Source of the DNA: an uncultured SAR116 cluster alpha proteobacterium
GTDB taxonomy: Bacteria > Pseudomonadota > Alphaproteobacteria > Puniceispirillales > Puniceispirillaceae
Assembly: GCA_902623185.1 (NCBI GenBank)
Contig: CACNSW010000001.1
Span: forward strand, 53,273-117,272
Reading direction: 5' to 3'
Length of the DNA: 64,000 nt
Below the pieces are notes generated by a model. It was not told the origin of the DNA, ran no database searches, and saw only the letters and a program-made list of their open reading frames with translations. Numbering within the stretch: the stretch's first letter is position 1; every line of letters starts with the position of its first letter. Below, one piece after another: positions 50,415 through 61,101 of the stretch. A program made the position numbers and the translations under genes.

Positions 50415-50540
50415 GAAAGCCAAATCTCCTTTAAAACGTGTTTAATCACCGGTGACCAATGTTTTCTCACAGATGGCCGAAACACACATAGCACCTTTCT
50501 AGTCCTTGGGTCATTTTTTATCGCCAGCAATCAGCGATCT

Positions 50541-51377
50541 CTAGCGCATCAAAATCATTGGTGGGCGTCGGCGACGTGCAGACTTCGGCTGGTGCCTGTT
50601 AAGATAGCGCTCAATCAATCCCCAAAGCCCTATGATGCACAGGGTCAACACGATAAAATATACCGCTACAATCGGATAGGGAACAAAGGGGTTAAACGTC
50701 TTGTCTGCAAAGTAATTGGCGTAATATAGGGCATCACCCGATTGCCGCCACGCCGGAAAACCTGAGAAAAATACTAATGTCGTGGCATGAAACATGAAAA
50801 TGGCTTCATTGGTGTAGGAAGGCCAGGCAAGACGGAGCATTGTTGGCCAAATTACCCGCCAGAATTTTTGTCGCTGGTCCATGCCATACGCGTCGGCCGC
50901 TTCAAGATCACCAATCGGAATCGAAAGCAGCGCGCCATAGAAAATATTAGCGGTATAGGCGGCAGTGTTCAGGAACAAAACGATCAGCGCGCCAAGCCAA
51001 GCACGCGTCAACCAACGAGTTTGCGCATCAATCTCGACAAAGCCAAGATCAATCACCACGCCCAGCTTTGGCAGCGAGACGAACGTTAAATATGCTATAA
51101 AAAACTGGATGAATAGGGGCGAACCACGAAACAGAAAAATGAAACTCGATGCCGGAAGACGTAAAAATGCCGTTTTAGCAGTCTTTCCCAGGGCAAGCGC
51201 AATCGCCAGCCAAAAGCCAAATGCAAGCGAGAGGATGCCAAAATAAATATTCCAAATCAGGCCACTTCCGATGAGCACCGCTTGTTCGCAAAACGTAATG
51301 TCGGCCTTAGGCAGCAACCGTTCGCCAATGCCTATCGAACGGAGGCTGTAAGCTTGAAATGTCTCAAGGCAACTCAT
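50541..51377 (-). CDS. Polar amino-acid ABC transporter permease (HisM-type)
   Basis: FIFLFRGSPLFIQFFIAYL; GDLEAADAYGMDQRQKFWRVIWP. Confidence 0.92.
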   Translation of the reverse strand: MSCLETFQAYSLRSIGIGERLLPKADITFCEQAVLIGSGLIWNIYFGILSLAFGFWLAIALALGKTAKTAFLRLPASSFIFLFRGSPLFIQFFIAYLTFVSLPKLGVVIDLGFVEIDAQTRWLTRAWLGALIVLFLNTAAYTANIFYGALLSIPIGDLEAADAYGMDQRQKFWRVIWPTMLRLAWPSYTNEAIFMFHATTLVFFSGFPAWRQSGDALYYANYFADKTFNPFVPYPIVAVYFIVLTLCIIGLWGLIERYLNRHQPKSARRRRPPMILMR

Positions 51378-52261
51378 CGTCCAAGTTGCCCCACCAACTG
51401 ATTACCACCAAGGGTCGCCTGACCCAGGTTGTAGCGTTCCATCAATCTTGCAAAGACAATCTCGCTGATCTTGGTAAGCCCCAGATAGAATAGCAACAGA
51501 ACCATAAAATACCATAACCGCCAATCTGGATGTGGAAAAGAGAAGGCACTAGTTTTGGCGCTACCAAGCTCCCGCGCCCAATAGACAATATCCTCAACAC
51601 CAAGCAGGAATAACAAAGGTGTGACCTTGATCAATATCATCCAAAGATTTGACAAGCCTGGAAGCGCGTAAATCCACATTTGCGGCAACAAAACCCGCCA
51701 GAAAACTTGAGTCCTATTCATCCCATAGGCGTCAGCCGCTTCAAGCTGATTGCGCGGCACCGCCTCAAACGCACCGCGGAAGGTATTGCCAGCAAAGGCG
51801 CCAAAAACCAGGGCAAATGACAGAACGGCTAGAGCAAAGCCATAGATTTCATGCAGCCATTGCGGGTCACTGTTTAGTGGCATTTTGGCAATTGTACATA
51901 CAACAAAATCGTTGCCCTGGCGAACCGGTTCCAGAACCTCCGGACACATGATGCGATGCCGCAAATATTCAAATCCCTGGTCGAGAGCGATTGGCACAAA
52001 CAGAAAAAATACGATGTCTGGAACACCCCGTACGATAGAAATATAGCCTCGGCCTATAAGCCGTACCGGCAACAAGCGGGCTCGGCTGCCAACGGCACCA
52101 AGTAAGCCAAAAATGATTGCCATTGGTGCAGTGAACGTAAGTAAAGCCAGCACTGTGCAAAACGACAGGTAAAACGCCATATGCTTTCCCGTCATCAAAT
52201 AGCAGGACAACCAAGCGATCCCCTCAAGAACTGATGGATCTGCACAACTCATAACCATCAA
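51374..52261 (-). CDS. Polar amino-acid ABC transporter permease (HisQ-type)
   Basis: ISIVRGVPDIVFFLFVP; VPRNQLEAADAYGMNRTQVFWRVLLPQMW. Confidence 0.92.
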   Translation of the reverse strand: MMVMSCADPSVLEGIAWLSCYLMTGKHMAFYLSFCTVLALLTFTAPMAIIFGLLGAVGSRARLLPVRLIGRGYISIVRGVPDIVFFLFVPIALDQGFEYLRHRIMCPEVLEPVRQGNDFVVCTIAKMPLNSDPQWLHEIYGFALAVLSFALVFGAFAGNTFRGAFEAVPRNQLEAADAYGMNRTQVFWRVLLPQMWIYALPGLSNLWMILIKVTPLLFLLGVEDIVYWARELGSAKTSAFSFPHPDWRLWYFMVLLLFYLGLTKISEIVFARLMERYNLGQATLGGNQLVGQLGR

Positions 52262-53379
52262 CCGGCTTTCTGCCTTATCCCGTCGGCAGCTTGATCTATG
52301 CCGGCATGTGGCCTAAAAGGCGCCAGAAGCGGACTCGGCATGTTGGTTGCAAGCTCTGCCACACCCTGATCTGCTACTGCGGCGGCATTCGAAATGCCGG
52401 AATGCATTACCGCAATATAGAGGCCAAGAATCTCAGTCCCATCCAATTTTTTGACCCGGCCAATTTGGGGTCGGCCCCCTTTTGGAATGACTCGCCGACC
52501 AAGACTGAAAGACGCTACCTCCAAAGGTAATGGACAATGCAGCGCGCGTTCCACACGGGCCACCAATTCCGCTGCAAACTGCTGACACTGGTCTTCTTTC
52601 AGCGCTTGATGATAGCTAAAAGCGCTGCCGATCAGCAATTGCTCAGTGGCTGTCTGCCGAACATGATAATCCGGCGCAGTGAGCAATTGCGAGAGCAATT
52701 TTGGCAATGGCTGGGTTTTGACAAGCAGGCCTGTATTTGGTGTCATCTCAAGCGAAACACCAACACTTTTAAGCAGTGCAGGCGTTCCATTGCCACTTGC
52801 CAGAATGACTTCATCTGCAGTGCAAGGACCGTCATCAGTCATCACCCCATAGACTCGATCCCCTTCAATTAAAAGGCTTTGAACATATCGCTGTTCAGGT
52901 TTTACTTTAGCCGCGGCAAGAAGCGCGCTAACGGTATCACACGGTTCCACGGCCATTTCCGTTGGCACATAAATGGCAAGATCTGGCACTTCTCGCAAGT
53001 AGGGCAACTTTACTGCAACGGCATCGGCTGATAATAATTCAACTGGATAGCCCCATTCCCTATGACACTTGGCAAAGGCACGCAACTCATCAGGATTCTT
53101 ATCCCAAACAAAACCTCCAATCGATGTGGCTTTAAGGTCGGGAATCATCCGCATCCAACTTCGCCAAAGTTGCATGCTAGCATTGCGCAGGTAGAAATAG
53201 CTTTTGTCATTATCGGTGTTGGCATTAATCCAAGCCCAACTGTTGACCGTTGTAGAACTAACGCTGTTTACCGGCAGGCTAGTTAGCACTCTCTTTGGGA
53301 GTTTGCGTTGTGTAGCCGCATAGGCAACACTAGCACCAATAATACCGCTGCCGATAATCAATACTGACGGTGTGGTCAT
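52258..53379 (-). CDS. FAD-dependent oxidoreductase, DadA/D-amino-acid-oxidase type
   Basis: N-terminal SVLIIGSGIIGASVAYAATQ; C-terminal GLYIAVMHSGISNAAAVADQGVAELAT. Confidence 0.88.
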   Translation of the reverse strand: MTTPSVLIIGSGIIGASVAYAATQRKLPKRVLTSLPVNSVSSTTVNSWAWINANTDNDKSYFYLRNASMQLWRSWMRMIPDLKATSIGGFVWDKNPDELRAFAKCHREWGYPVELLSADAVAVKLPYLREVPDLAIYVPTEMAVEPCDTVSALLAAAKVKPEQRYVQSLLIEGDRVYGVMTDDGPCTADEVILASGNGTPALLKSVGVSLEMTPNTGLLVKTQPLPKLLSQLLTAPDYHVRQTATEQLLIGSAFSYHQALKEDQCQQFAAELVARVERALHCPLPLEVASFSLGRRVIPKGGRPQIGRVKKLDGTEILGLYIAVMHSGISNAAAVADQGVAELATNMPSPLLAPFRPHAGIDQAADGIRQKAG

Positions 53380-53524
53380 AGGGGTCTCCAATGGGCACAC
53401 GCTTGCACAAATACGATATATTTCGGAGAAAGGCCGATCAAAGTCTGATATGGCTTAACAAAATGGTAAAGGCAATCCTTAGAATCGCCTTTACCTGATG
53501 TAGTCAATCAAGTCGCATCAGCAA

Positions 53525-54262
53525 TTAAAATAGATTGGCGTCTTCACCAAACCATTTTGAGATGAGTTGGTTTAACGAGCCATCAGCCTTCATTGAGCTA
53601 ATAGCCGTGTCCATCTTTGCTCTTAAATCACCGTCAGATTCACGGATTCCCATGCCCACACCGCCACCGATGCTGACCTGGCCAACGGTAGTAAGCTCAC
53701 CATCTGATTCGGCAACAATTGGGTTTAAATAGTCACCATCTGCAAGAACGGCGTCGGCCTCACCGTTGCGAACTGCGGCAATGGTCTCATCCGGAGTAGA
53801 AAACTCTACCAGGGTGGCGCCACTTGAAGCTACAAAACCTGCCTGAATTGTGGCTGTCTGGGCGGCAATTACACCCTTGTTGACATCAACCGATTCACCT
53901 TTCAGAGCAACATAGAGTGATGGCGAGGGTGGAAAATATTCCTGCGTGAAATCAATAACCTGGTCTCGCTCATCCGTGATCGACATCCCGGCAATGATAG
54001 TGTCGTAGTTGCCAGATACCAGATTCGGGATAATCGAATCCCACTCATTTACCACCCATTCACATGTGAGATTCGCCCGTTTGCATAGCTCATCACCAAC
54101 TTCCCGCTCGAAGCCATCAACATCGCCCTCATCATTAATGAAGTTATATGGAGGATAGGCTCCCTCCGTTCCCATGCGCACAGTTTGGGCGGTTGCGGTT
54201 GTAGATACAATGGCACAGATTGCTACACCAACAACAAATGCGCTTTTAAAAAATGAATTCAT
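53525..54262 (-). CDS. Amino-acid ABC transporter periplasmic substrate-binding protein
   Basis: Signal peptide, VRMGTEGAYPPYNFINDEGDVDGFEREVGDELCKRA. Confidence 0.93.
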   Translation of the reverse strand: MNSFFKSAFVVGVAICAIVSTTATAQTVRMGTEGAYPPYNFINDEGDVDGFEREVGDELCKRANLTCEWVVNEWDSIIPNLVSGNYDTIIAGMSITDERDQVIDFTQEYFPPSPSLYVALKGESVDVNKGVIAAQTATIQAGFVASSGATLVEFSTPDETIAAVRNGEADAVLADGDYLNPIVAESDGELTTVGQVSIGGGVGMGIRESDGDLRAKMDTAISSMKADGSLNQLISKWFGEDANLF

Positions 54263-54302
54263 TATTCCCTCCCTTAAATATCACCAACTTCACGCTAAAC
54301 AA

Positions 54303-55088
54303 TTAGGCAGTTACAGATGCGCGAAGAAATTTCTGTAACCTCTCTGTTTTTGGACTTCCAAAAACAGTTTCAGGTGGCCCCTCCTCTTCAATAATCCCCT
54401 GATTTAAAAACACAACATGATTTGAAACATCACGCGCAAGCTTCATGTCGTGTGTGACCAAAATCATCGTACGTCCTTCACCTGCGAGTTGTCGTATGAC
54501 CTTGACCACCTCCTGTTCCAACTCCGGGTCCAGTGCTGAAGTTGGCTCGTCAAAAAGCAGAGCCCTTGGCCGCATGGCAAGCGCCCGCGCGATTGCTGCA
54601 CGTTGTTGCTGCCCACCGCTTAGTTGAGCTGGATAGACATTAGCCTTATCAGCAATGCCAACTTTTTCTAAAAGCGCCATTGCCTCGTCAATCGCCTCGC
54701 CACGCTTGAGCTTTAGAACAGTGACCGGAGCCTCGATCACATTTTTTAGTACACTCATATGCGCCCAAAGATTGAATGATTGGAATACCATCGACAGCTG
54801 CGTTCGCATCCTAACAACCTGCGCCTTGTCAGCTGGCACCCGGTCAGGCCCATCTTCTGACCAGCGCACAGTCTCACCACAAAACCGAATTTCACCATGC
54901 TGACAGATTTCCAGCATATTTATGCAGCGCAACAGGGTTGACTTCCCAGAACCGGAGGAGCCGATCAGCGAGATCACATCACCCTCACAGGCTCGCACAT
55001 CAACGCCCCGCAATACTTCCAGATCGTCATAGCTTTTATGAATGCTGCGCAGTGAGATTACTGGCTGAGATGATGATTGCTGGATCAT
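54303..55088 (-). CDS. Amino-acid ABC transporter ATP-binding protein (HisP-type)
   Basis: Walker A SLIGSSGSGKSTLLRCIN; LSGGQQQRAAIARALAMRPRALLFDEPTSALDPE. Confidence 0.95.
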   Translation of the reverse strand: MIQQSSSQPVISLRSIHKSYDDLEVLRGVDVRACEGDVISLIGSSGSGKSTLLRCINMLEICQHGEIRFCGETVRWSEDGPDRVPADKAQVVRMRTQLSMVFQSFNLWAHMSVLKNVIEAPVTVLKLKRGEAIDEAMALLEKVGIADKANVYPAQLSGGQQQRAAIARALAMRPRALLFDEPTSALDPELEQEVVKVIRQLAGEGRTMILVTHDMKLARDVSNHVVFLNQGIIEEEGPPETVFGSPKTERLQKFLRASVTA

Positions 55089-55203
55089 GAGACACCATTC
55101 AATAATTTAAGGCTTACACTCTTTCAGAATTTATCCACGTTTGACATAATTTTTGCTGTTTCCTTGCAGAAAACTGACCAATTTGAAACATTCAATTGAT
55201 TTA

Positions 55204-56475
55204 TCAAGAAGATAAACCAACCAGTCGTAGCGCCGTCTGTCGCCCGGAAATAAAGGCCCCATGACAAGTGCCATAATGCCTGATGCTCGCTGCCTCTCCA
55301 GAAAAAAACAAAGTGTCAGCCACCGCGTTGCGGAGGAACTCCCGCGCAACGGAATACCCCGGCTCTGCGTAGGAATAGGCGCCAAGTGTCATAGGTTCGT
55401 TGTACCAAGCGGTGGTAATAACGTCGGTGATTTTATTGGTAATGGAATTGCCAAATACTGCGGCAAGGCATGTTTCAGCATAATCTCGCATCGCAGCTGG
55501 TCCTTGTTTTTCCAGGTAGATACCAAAACTACCACCAGCGAAAATGATCGCTTGCTGTTTATTGTCAATGTTGACGTCGAATGAAGCAATATCCGCTGGG
55601 CATGCCTCTGCCATCCGGTCCGGCCAAGCAACATGCCAACCAGCCTGATCATCTGCAAAACTATCTGGCTCAAAGCAGAGACCAATCTTATTCAAAGTGC
55701 CGCATGGAAGGTGAGTAATAGCGGCCATCATCTCCTCGGGCAATTCAGGTTCAAACCGTATCATTCCAGCCGCCAAAATATTGGTAGAAACGGTAATAAT
55801 CGCCCATTTTGCCGAAATCCCACCACAGGCAGTGCTCACCTTTACTTTCCCCGGATGCCAATCTATTCCCGACACTGCACAATTTAAAGTTACTGGCACA
55901 TCAGCACCCCATTTTTGAATAAGATGCCCAAGACCCTGATTTACTGGAACATCCAGACCAAAACCCGATTTCAGAAAATCTTCGATCGATTGTTGCGTCA
56001 CGTCCGAACCATTCAAACCTGCCATTAGATGGCTGTAGACTTGCGCATATGGTGAATCCCACTCCATTGCCGACGCAATATCTCGGTCACCACCTATCAA
56101 AAAATCACTAGCGATGGCCGACATCTTTGCCTCACAGGCTTCAACATAAGCCTGATAACCTGCCAAGCAAGCATCGCTGATACCGATTTTATGTAGTTGG
56201 GTTTTTTCAGTCTTAAAACGAGTGCCATCGCCTACACCAAAACCATGCGCTGATGCAATTGGCACAAAAGGGTTGATTTCCGCCTCGTGAAGATAAGAGC
56301 AACCGAGATCAAACCAACTACCGTCAGCGAATTGTTCTGCATAAGCACGACCACCAATACGGTGCGACGCCTCAACAACAACACAAGGAATACCAGCAGA
56401 TATCAGAGTCTTTGCCGCCGCGAGACCTGCCACGCCCGCGCCAATAATAATTACGTCCGTATCCATCTGCTTCAA
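55204..56475 (-). CDS. Flavin-containing amine oxidase
   Basis: VIIIGAGVAGLAAAKTLISAGIPCVVVEASHRIGGRAYAE; C-terminal LFFSGEAASIRHYGTCHGAFISGRQTA. Confidence 0.9.
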   Translation of the reverse strand: MKQMDTDVIIIGAGVAGLAAAKTLISAGIPCVVVEASHRIGGRAYAEQFADGSWFDLGCSYLHEAEINPFVPIASAHGFGVGDGTRFKTEKTQLHKIGISDACLAGYQAYVEACEAKMSAIASDFLIGGDRDIASAMEWDSPYAQVYSHLMAGLNGSDVTQQSIEDFLKSGFGLDVPVNQGLGHLIQKWGADVPVTLNCAVSGIDWHPGKVKVSTACGGISAKWAIITVSTNILAAGMIRFEPELPEEMMAAITHLPCGTLNKIGLCFEPDSFADDQAGWHVAWPDRMAEACPADIASFDVNIDNKQQAIIFAGGSFGIYLEKQGPAAMRDYAETCLAAVFGNSITNKITDVITTAWYNEPMTLGAYSYAEPGYSVAREFLRNAVADTLFFSGEAASIRHYGTCHGAFISGRQTALRLVGLSS

Positions 56476-56597
56476 TTCCTTCAGCCCTAAAGTGTTAGCC
56501 TGTCCACACCCCTTATTCTACACAACGAAAATCTGCAGCCACCTACGATATCCTTCGGGCTCCCAGAAATACTATACATGATCTAGTCTGAAGCGGG

Positions 56598-57926
56598 CTA
56601 ACTGACTGCTTCAGCAATTGCATGACCGAGCCTTTCCACCAACAAATCCATCTCCTCCTCGGAAATGATAAAGGGTGGTGCCAATAGCACATGGTCTCCT
56701 CGCCAACCATCAATAGTGCCCTGCGCTGGATAACAAATCAGGCCCGTCTGCATAGCACTTTTCTTTATACCAGCAGCGATTTTGCGTTCAGGTGCAAATG
56801 GCGATTTAGTCCGCCTGTCGGCCACCATTTCGAGGCCAAGGAATAGACCGCGCCCCCTGATGTCACCAACATGCGGGTGCTCGCCGAGGCTGGAATCTAG
56901 TTTGTCGCGTAGCATGAAACCTTTTTCTGCAACACTGGCACCAATCCCATCATCAACAATACGCGTCAACACCGCGCCAGCCGCTGCGCAGGCCATCGGA
57001 TGTCCGAGATAGGTATGTCCATGCTGAAAGAACCCAGACCCTGCCTCAATCGCATCATGAATGAAATCTTGGCACAACATCGCCCCAATTGGCTGATAGC
57101 CAGCGCCAAGCCCCTTAGCTATAGCCGCTATATCAGGGCTGACCCCATCAGCTTCACAAGCAAACAAGCTTCCTGTTCTTCCCATACCGCACATTACCTC
57201 ATCCAGAATCAGCAAAATGCCATATCGGTCACAGATTTCGCGTATGTGCTGGAAATAACCTGGCACAGGGCAAAGCGCGCCTGCCGTGGCACCAACTACT
57301 GTTTCGGCCAAAAAGGCCATTACTTGTTCGGGCCCAACAGACAAAATTTCAGCTTCCAATTCGTTCGCTACACGCACACCGTAGTCATCGGCACTTTCAT
57401 TGTCACGCTGGTCACGATAAGCATAGCAAGGAGCAATTAGGCTGGTTTCGACAAGCAGTGGTTCAAAATGCCAACGGCGCCATTGATTACCACCTGCAGC
57501 TAGTGTGCCCAGCGTATTACCGTGATAACTCTGTCTCCGCGCTATTAAACGATGCCGCTCCGGCTGGCCAACCTCAATGAAATACTGACGTGCAAGCTTG
57601 ATTGCTGTTTCCATAGCCTCTGATCCACTCGAAACCAGGTAGACCCTGTTTAACCCCTCCGGTGCAACTCTAGCCAATTTCTCCGCTAGAGCCTCTGCTG
57701 GTCTACTGGTAAAAAAGGCAGTATGGGCAAAGGCTAAATCTCCAGCCTGGCTGATAATTGCTTCACGCACAGCTGGATCAGAATGACCTAAACAAGACAC
57801 AGCTGCGCCACCTGATGCGTCAAGGTAGCGATTGCCAGAGTCGTCAATAAGAAAACAGCCATCACCAGCAACAGCCAGCGGCATATCGATATGACAATTA
57901 CGTGCAAAGACGTGACGGCTCTTCAT
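56598..57926 (-). CDS. Class III (PLP-dependent) aminotransferase
   Basis: LILDEVMCGMGRTGSLFACEADGVSPDIAAIAKGLGAGYQPIGAML. Confidence 0.93.
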   Translation of the reverse strand: MKSRHVFARNCHIDMPLAVAGDGCFLIDDSGNRYLDASGGAAVSCLGHSDPAVREAIISQAGDLAFAHTAFFTSRPAEALAEKLARVAPEGLNRVYLVSSGSEAMETAIKLARQYFIEVGQPERHRLIARRQSYHGNTLGTLAAGGNQWRRWHFEPLLVETSLIAPCYAYRDQRDNESADDYGVRVANELEAEILSVGPEQVMAFLAETVVGATAGALCPVPGYFQHIREICDRYGILLILDEVMCGMGRTGSLFACEADGVSPDIAAIAKGLGAGYQPIGAMLCQDFIHDAIEAGSGFFQHGHTYLGHPMACAAAGAVLTRIVDDGIGASVAEKGFMLRDKLDSSLGEHPHVGDIRGRGLFLGLEMVADRRTKSPFAPERKIAAGIKKSAMQTGLICYPAQGTIDGWRGDHVLLAPPFIISEEEMDLLVERLGHAIAEAVS

Positions 57927-58750
57927 TGATAAACTCCTTTCAATACCATTTTCCGACCACTAAACACGCAGCAATCCGTTCACGGTTCTGAGGCATGATG
58001 ATAACCCTTAAGAAGACGATTGCCAGAAATTATGTTACGCAGAGTCTTCCTGAAATCACCTTTCTAACAATCAGCAATCTGGGTAAAGCTGCCGGGCGTA
58101 TCACCGCTGGTAATCACCTGGCTGGCCAGTATACAGTAGGTAAAAAATTATCCCAATTTTTGAAAGGTAGTTCACGCTAATCTTCTCGAACCAAGTCTTT
58201 TGCCTAGGCAAAATCGGTGTTGGTGATTATGGTAGGTCTTAGGAGGATATGACAGCATTTCTCAACAAAACACAGTCAAGCGAGATTGCCGGGTCGCATA
58301 ACGCAAAGGCCAATAGCCCTATATTGAGTATTTCAAACAAATAATGTTTATTCATGCTCACCTAAGGATGCCAGCGGCCTCAATAACGGGAGAGGGTCTG
58401 ACGTAATCATCAATAGATAAGTTCTAATTTGCTTTTCTAAACGTCTCTATCCGACAACAATCTTCGGCTATTTCAAGGGGCTAATTTTCTTAAAATGCCA
58501 ACAATCGCTATAAGCGACAATCTTAGATCACCACCGCTATAAAATGTGACTTTGTCCGTAATTGTTACTATTAGTTATTAAGGAAATGACATTAGGTTAA
58601 ACAAATTTTCAGAAAAAGATTCACGGTGCAAGTTATAGTCGGTTACGAGCGTTTTGAACATTTTTCTTATCGTAGGGTTTTCATTTGGGGTCGCTGGCAA
58701 CAGCTAATATTAGACATTGTAAGCTTTCCTCAAATCAAAATCTAAGGCGT

Positions 58751-58777
58751 AAAAAACCCGGCCAGTGATGGCCGGGG
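58751..58777 (-). terminator. Rho-independent terminator downstream of tRNA-Trp
   Basis: CCCGGCCA GTGA TGGCCGGG perfect stem, minus-strand T-run. Confidence 0.9.
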
Positions 58778-58801
58778 CTGACAAGTTAGGGTGTTATCCA
58801 G

Positions 58802-58877
58802 TGGCAGGAGTGGAGGGGCTCGAACCCCCAGCCCCCGGTTTTGGAGACCGGTGCTCTACCAATTGAGCTACACTCCT
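58802..58877 (-). tRNA. tRNA-Trp (anticodon CCA), CCA end encoded
   Basis: Minus strand AGGAGTGTAGCTCAATTGGTAGAGCACCGGTCTCCAAAACCGG...GTTCGAGCCCCTCCACTCCTGCCA. Confidence 0.97.
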
Positions 58878-58895
58878 AATTTTTATCACTATTCT

Positions 58896-60086
58896 TTATT
58901 TTACAACTGATGCAACGACTCCCGCACCTACAGTGCGGCCACCCTCACGTATGGCAAAGCGCAGGCCCTCATCCATCGCAATCGGGGCGATCAATGTCAC
59001 CGTCATCGCAATGTTGTCTCCAGGCATAACCATCTCTGTGCCAGATGGAAGTTCAACTGAACCAGTCACATCCGTTGTCCGGAAATAGAATTGTGGACGA
59101 TAGTTTGAGAAAAACGGCGTATGACGGCCGCCCTCATCCTTTGTCAAAACATAGGCCTCACATTTAAACTCAGTATGTGGAGAAATCGAACCAGGTGCAC
59201 ACAAAACCTGACCACGCTCAACTTCCTCACGCTTCGTACCACGCAACAGAACACCAACATTATCGCCAGCCTCACCCTGATCGAGAAGTTTGCGGAACAT
59301 CTCAACGCCCGTACAAGTCGTCTTCTGTGTTTCTTTTAGACCGACAATTTCAATCTCCTCGCCAACATTCACAATGCCGCGCTCAATGCGACCAGTCACA
59401 ACTGTACCACGGCCCGAAATCGAAAAAACATCCTCAATCGGCATCAGGAAAGGCTGATCCTTAGGACGCTCAGGCTGCGGAATATAAGCATCAACCTGGG
59501 CCATTAACTCCTTGATTGCATCTGTGCCAATTGCAGAATCGCCATCTTCCAAGGCTGTCAGCGCTGAACCTTTTACAATTGGAATGTCGTCGCCAGGAAA
59601 CTCATATGAAGATAAAAGCTCGCGGATCTCCATTTCAACGAGCTCTAAAAGCTCCTCATCATCGACCTGATCAACCTTGTTCATGAAAACACACAAGGCA
59701 GGAACACCAACCTGCCGCGCTAGAAGAATGTGCTCGCGGGTCTGTGGCATCGGCCCATCAGCCGCAGATACAACCAAAATCGCGCCGTCCATCTGCGCCG
59801 CACCTGTGATCATATTCTTCACATAATCAGCATGGCCAGGACAATCAACGTGCGCATAGTGACGGTTTTCAGTCTCATATTCAACATGAGCCGTCGAAAT
59901 CGTAATGCCCCGCGCGCGCTCCTCAGGCGCCTTGTCAATCTGGTCATATGCCTGAAACTCAGCACCACCAGCCTCAGCCATAACTTTCGTAATCGCAGCC
60001 GTCAGTGTTGTCTTGCCATGGTCAACATGACCAATAGTGCCAATGTTCACGTGAGGTTTGGAACGATCAAACTTTTCCTTGGACAT
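58896..60086 (-). CDS. tuf: Elongation factor Tu, copy 2
   Basis: Protein identical to 31431..32621; the out-of-frame ORFs nested in both copies are also identical. Confidence 0.99.
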   Translation of the reverse strand: MSKEKFDRSKPHVNIGTIGHVDHGKTTLTAAITKVMAEAGGAEFQAYDQIDKAPEERARGITISTAHVEYETENRHYAHVDCPGHADYVKNMITGAAQMDGAILVVSAADGPMPQTREHILLARQVGVPALCVFMNKVDQVDDEELLELVEMEIRELLSSYEFPGDDIPIVKGSALTALEDGDSAIGTDAIKELMAQVDAYIPQPERPKDQPFLMPIEDVFSISGRGTVVTGRIERGIVNVGEEIEIVGLKETQKTTCTGVEMFRKLLDQGEAGDNVGVLLRGTKREEVERGQVLCAPGSISPHTEFKCEAYVLTKDEGGRHTPFFSNYRPQFYFRTTDVTGSVELPSGTEMVMPGDNIAMTVTLIAPIAMDEGLRFAIREGGRTVGAGVVASVVK

Positions 60087-60785
60087 TTCTTCTAGTCCTT
60101 TTCTTGTCTGTCAGACAGTGCGGTCGCCACAACTGCCCTTTTGAGTTACATTCGAAACTTCGAAAAATGTTCCATCAAGATAGCCGACAATTGTTGAATT
60201 AGAAGCATAAGCAAACACAAATGCCGACTCACCAACTATGACCTGGACGCAAATCCGTTGTTTCTGGCGGTCCTTATGGCATAGCGAGGGTTATCGTGCA
60301 ATAGCGGGATATTACTATACACAATATTTCTGTGGCTTGATAAACGATGCCCAAAAACCAAATGTTCAAGGTCGACAACCTTCACCCGCATATCGAACAC
60401 TAAGGTTTTTCGGACCAAAAATATTCCACCACCTAATAGTGGAATGTGTGGAGGAAATGTTGGTGAGGATAGAATCCTAACCTACAAAAAATATTCCGCC
60501 ATGTCCCTTAATCACTTGAAATGTCATTTTATCATAGATTTTCGAGACTAATGGAATGCCCTATGCAACTCTGGAATGCAAACAGACCTATCTTTTCTGT
60601 GATGCGTCTGTGAAAAAAATTTTGCTCGTGGTGCGGATTAACATGCCTCCGTTTTGATTGACTTTGCAAGAGAATCTGGATCGCTATTTCATTTGCATCA
60701 TCACAATATTTTATCGAGGCTAATTTTTTGCACTTTAATCATTTCGCTTATGTTATGAATGTTTTTACTTTGTGATTGCATCTGT

Positions 60786-60823
60786 TAAAAAAAAGCTCCT
60801 ATTTCTAATAGAAACAGGAGCTT
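60786..60823 (-). terminator. Rho-independent terminator downstream of tRNA-Tyr
   Basis: AAGCTCCT-A-TTTCTA-A-TAGAAA-C-AGGAGCTT hairpin with minus-strand T-run. Confidence 0.9.
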
Positions 60824-60827
60824 AGAA

Positions 60828-60912
60828 TGGTGGTGAGGGTAGGATTCGAACCTACGTACGCTACGCGGGCAGATTTACAGTCTGCTGCCTTTAACCACTC
60901 GGCCACCTCACC
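60828..60912 (-). tRNA. tRNA-Tyr (anticodon GTA), CCA encoded
   Basis: Minus strand GGTGAGGTGGCCGAGTGGTTAAAGGCAGCAGACTGTAAATCTG...GTTCGAATCCTACCCTCACCACCA. Confidence 0.97.
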
Positions 60913-61101
60913 GGATTGCCATTTAGTTTGTTTATCACTAAAAAACTTTGACCTTTCAATAACAGAACAGCCGATAAGCGGATTAAGAAAGCGACGCGTG
61001 TTTGTCAATAAAGAAGTCACTTCATGGCCCCAAAAACAATTAAAAAGCGCCAACGCATTCAAAAGCAACAAGCTAGCCATTGTCCCCCACGAAAGTTAAG
61101 T

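Noticed and set aside
57995-58180. 61-aa plus-strand ORF between the aminotransferase and tRNA-Trp
   Set aside because: Short, no recognisable motif, low-coding AT-rich surroundings.
60805-61099. ORFs 60805..61080 (-) and 60827..61099 (+)
   Set aside because: Both are translations through tRNA-Tyr (GEVAEWLKAADCKSARVAYVGSNPTLTT); not real genes.
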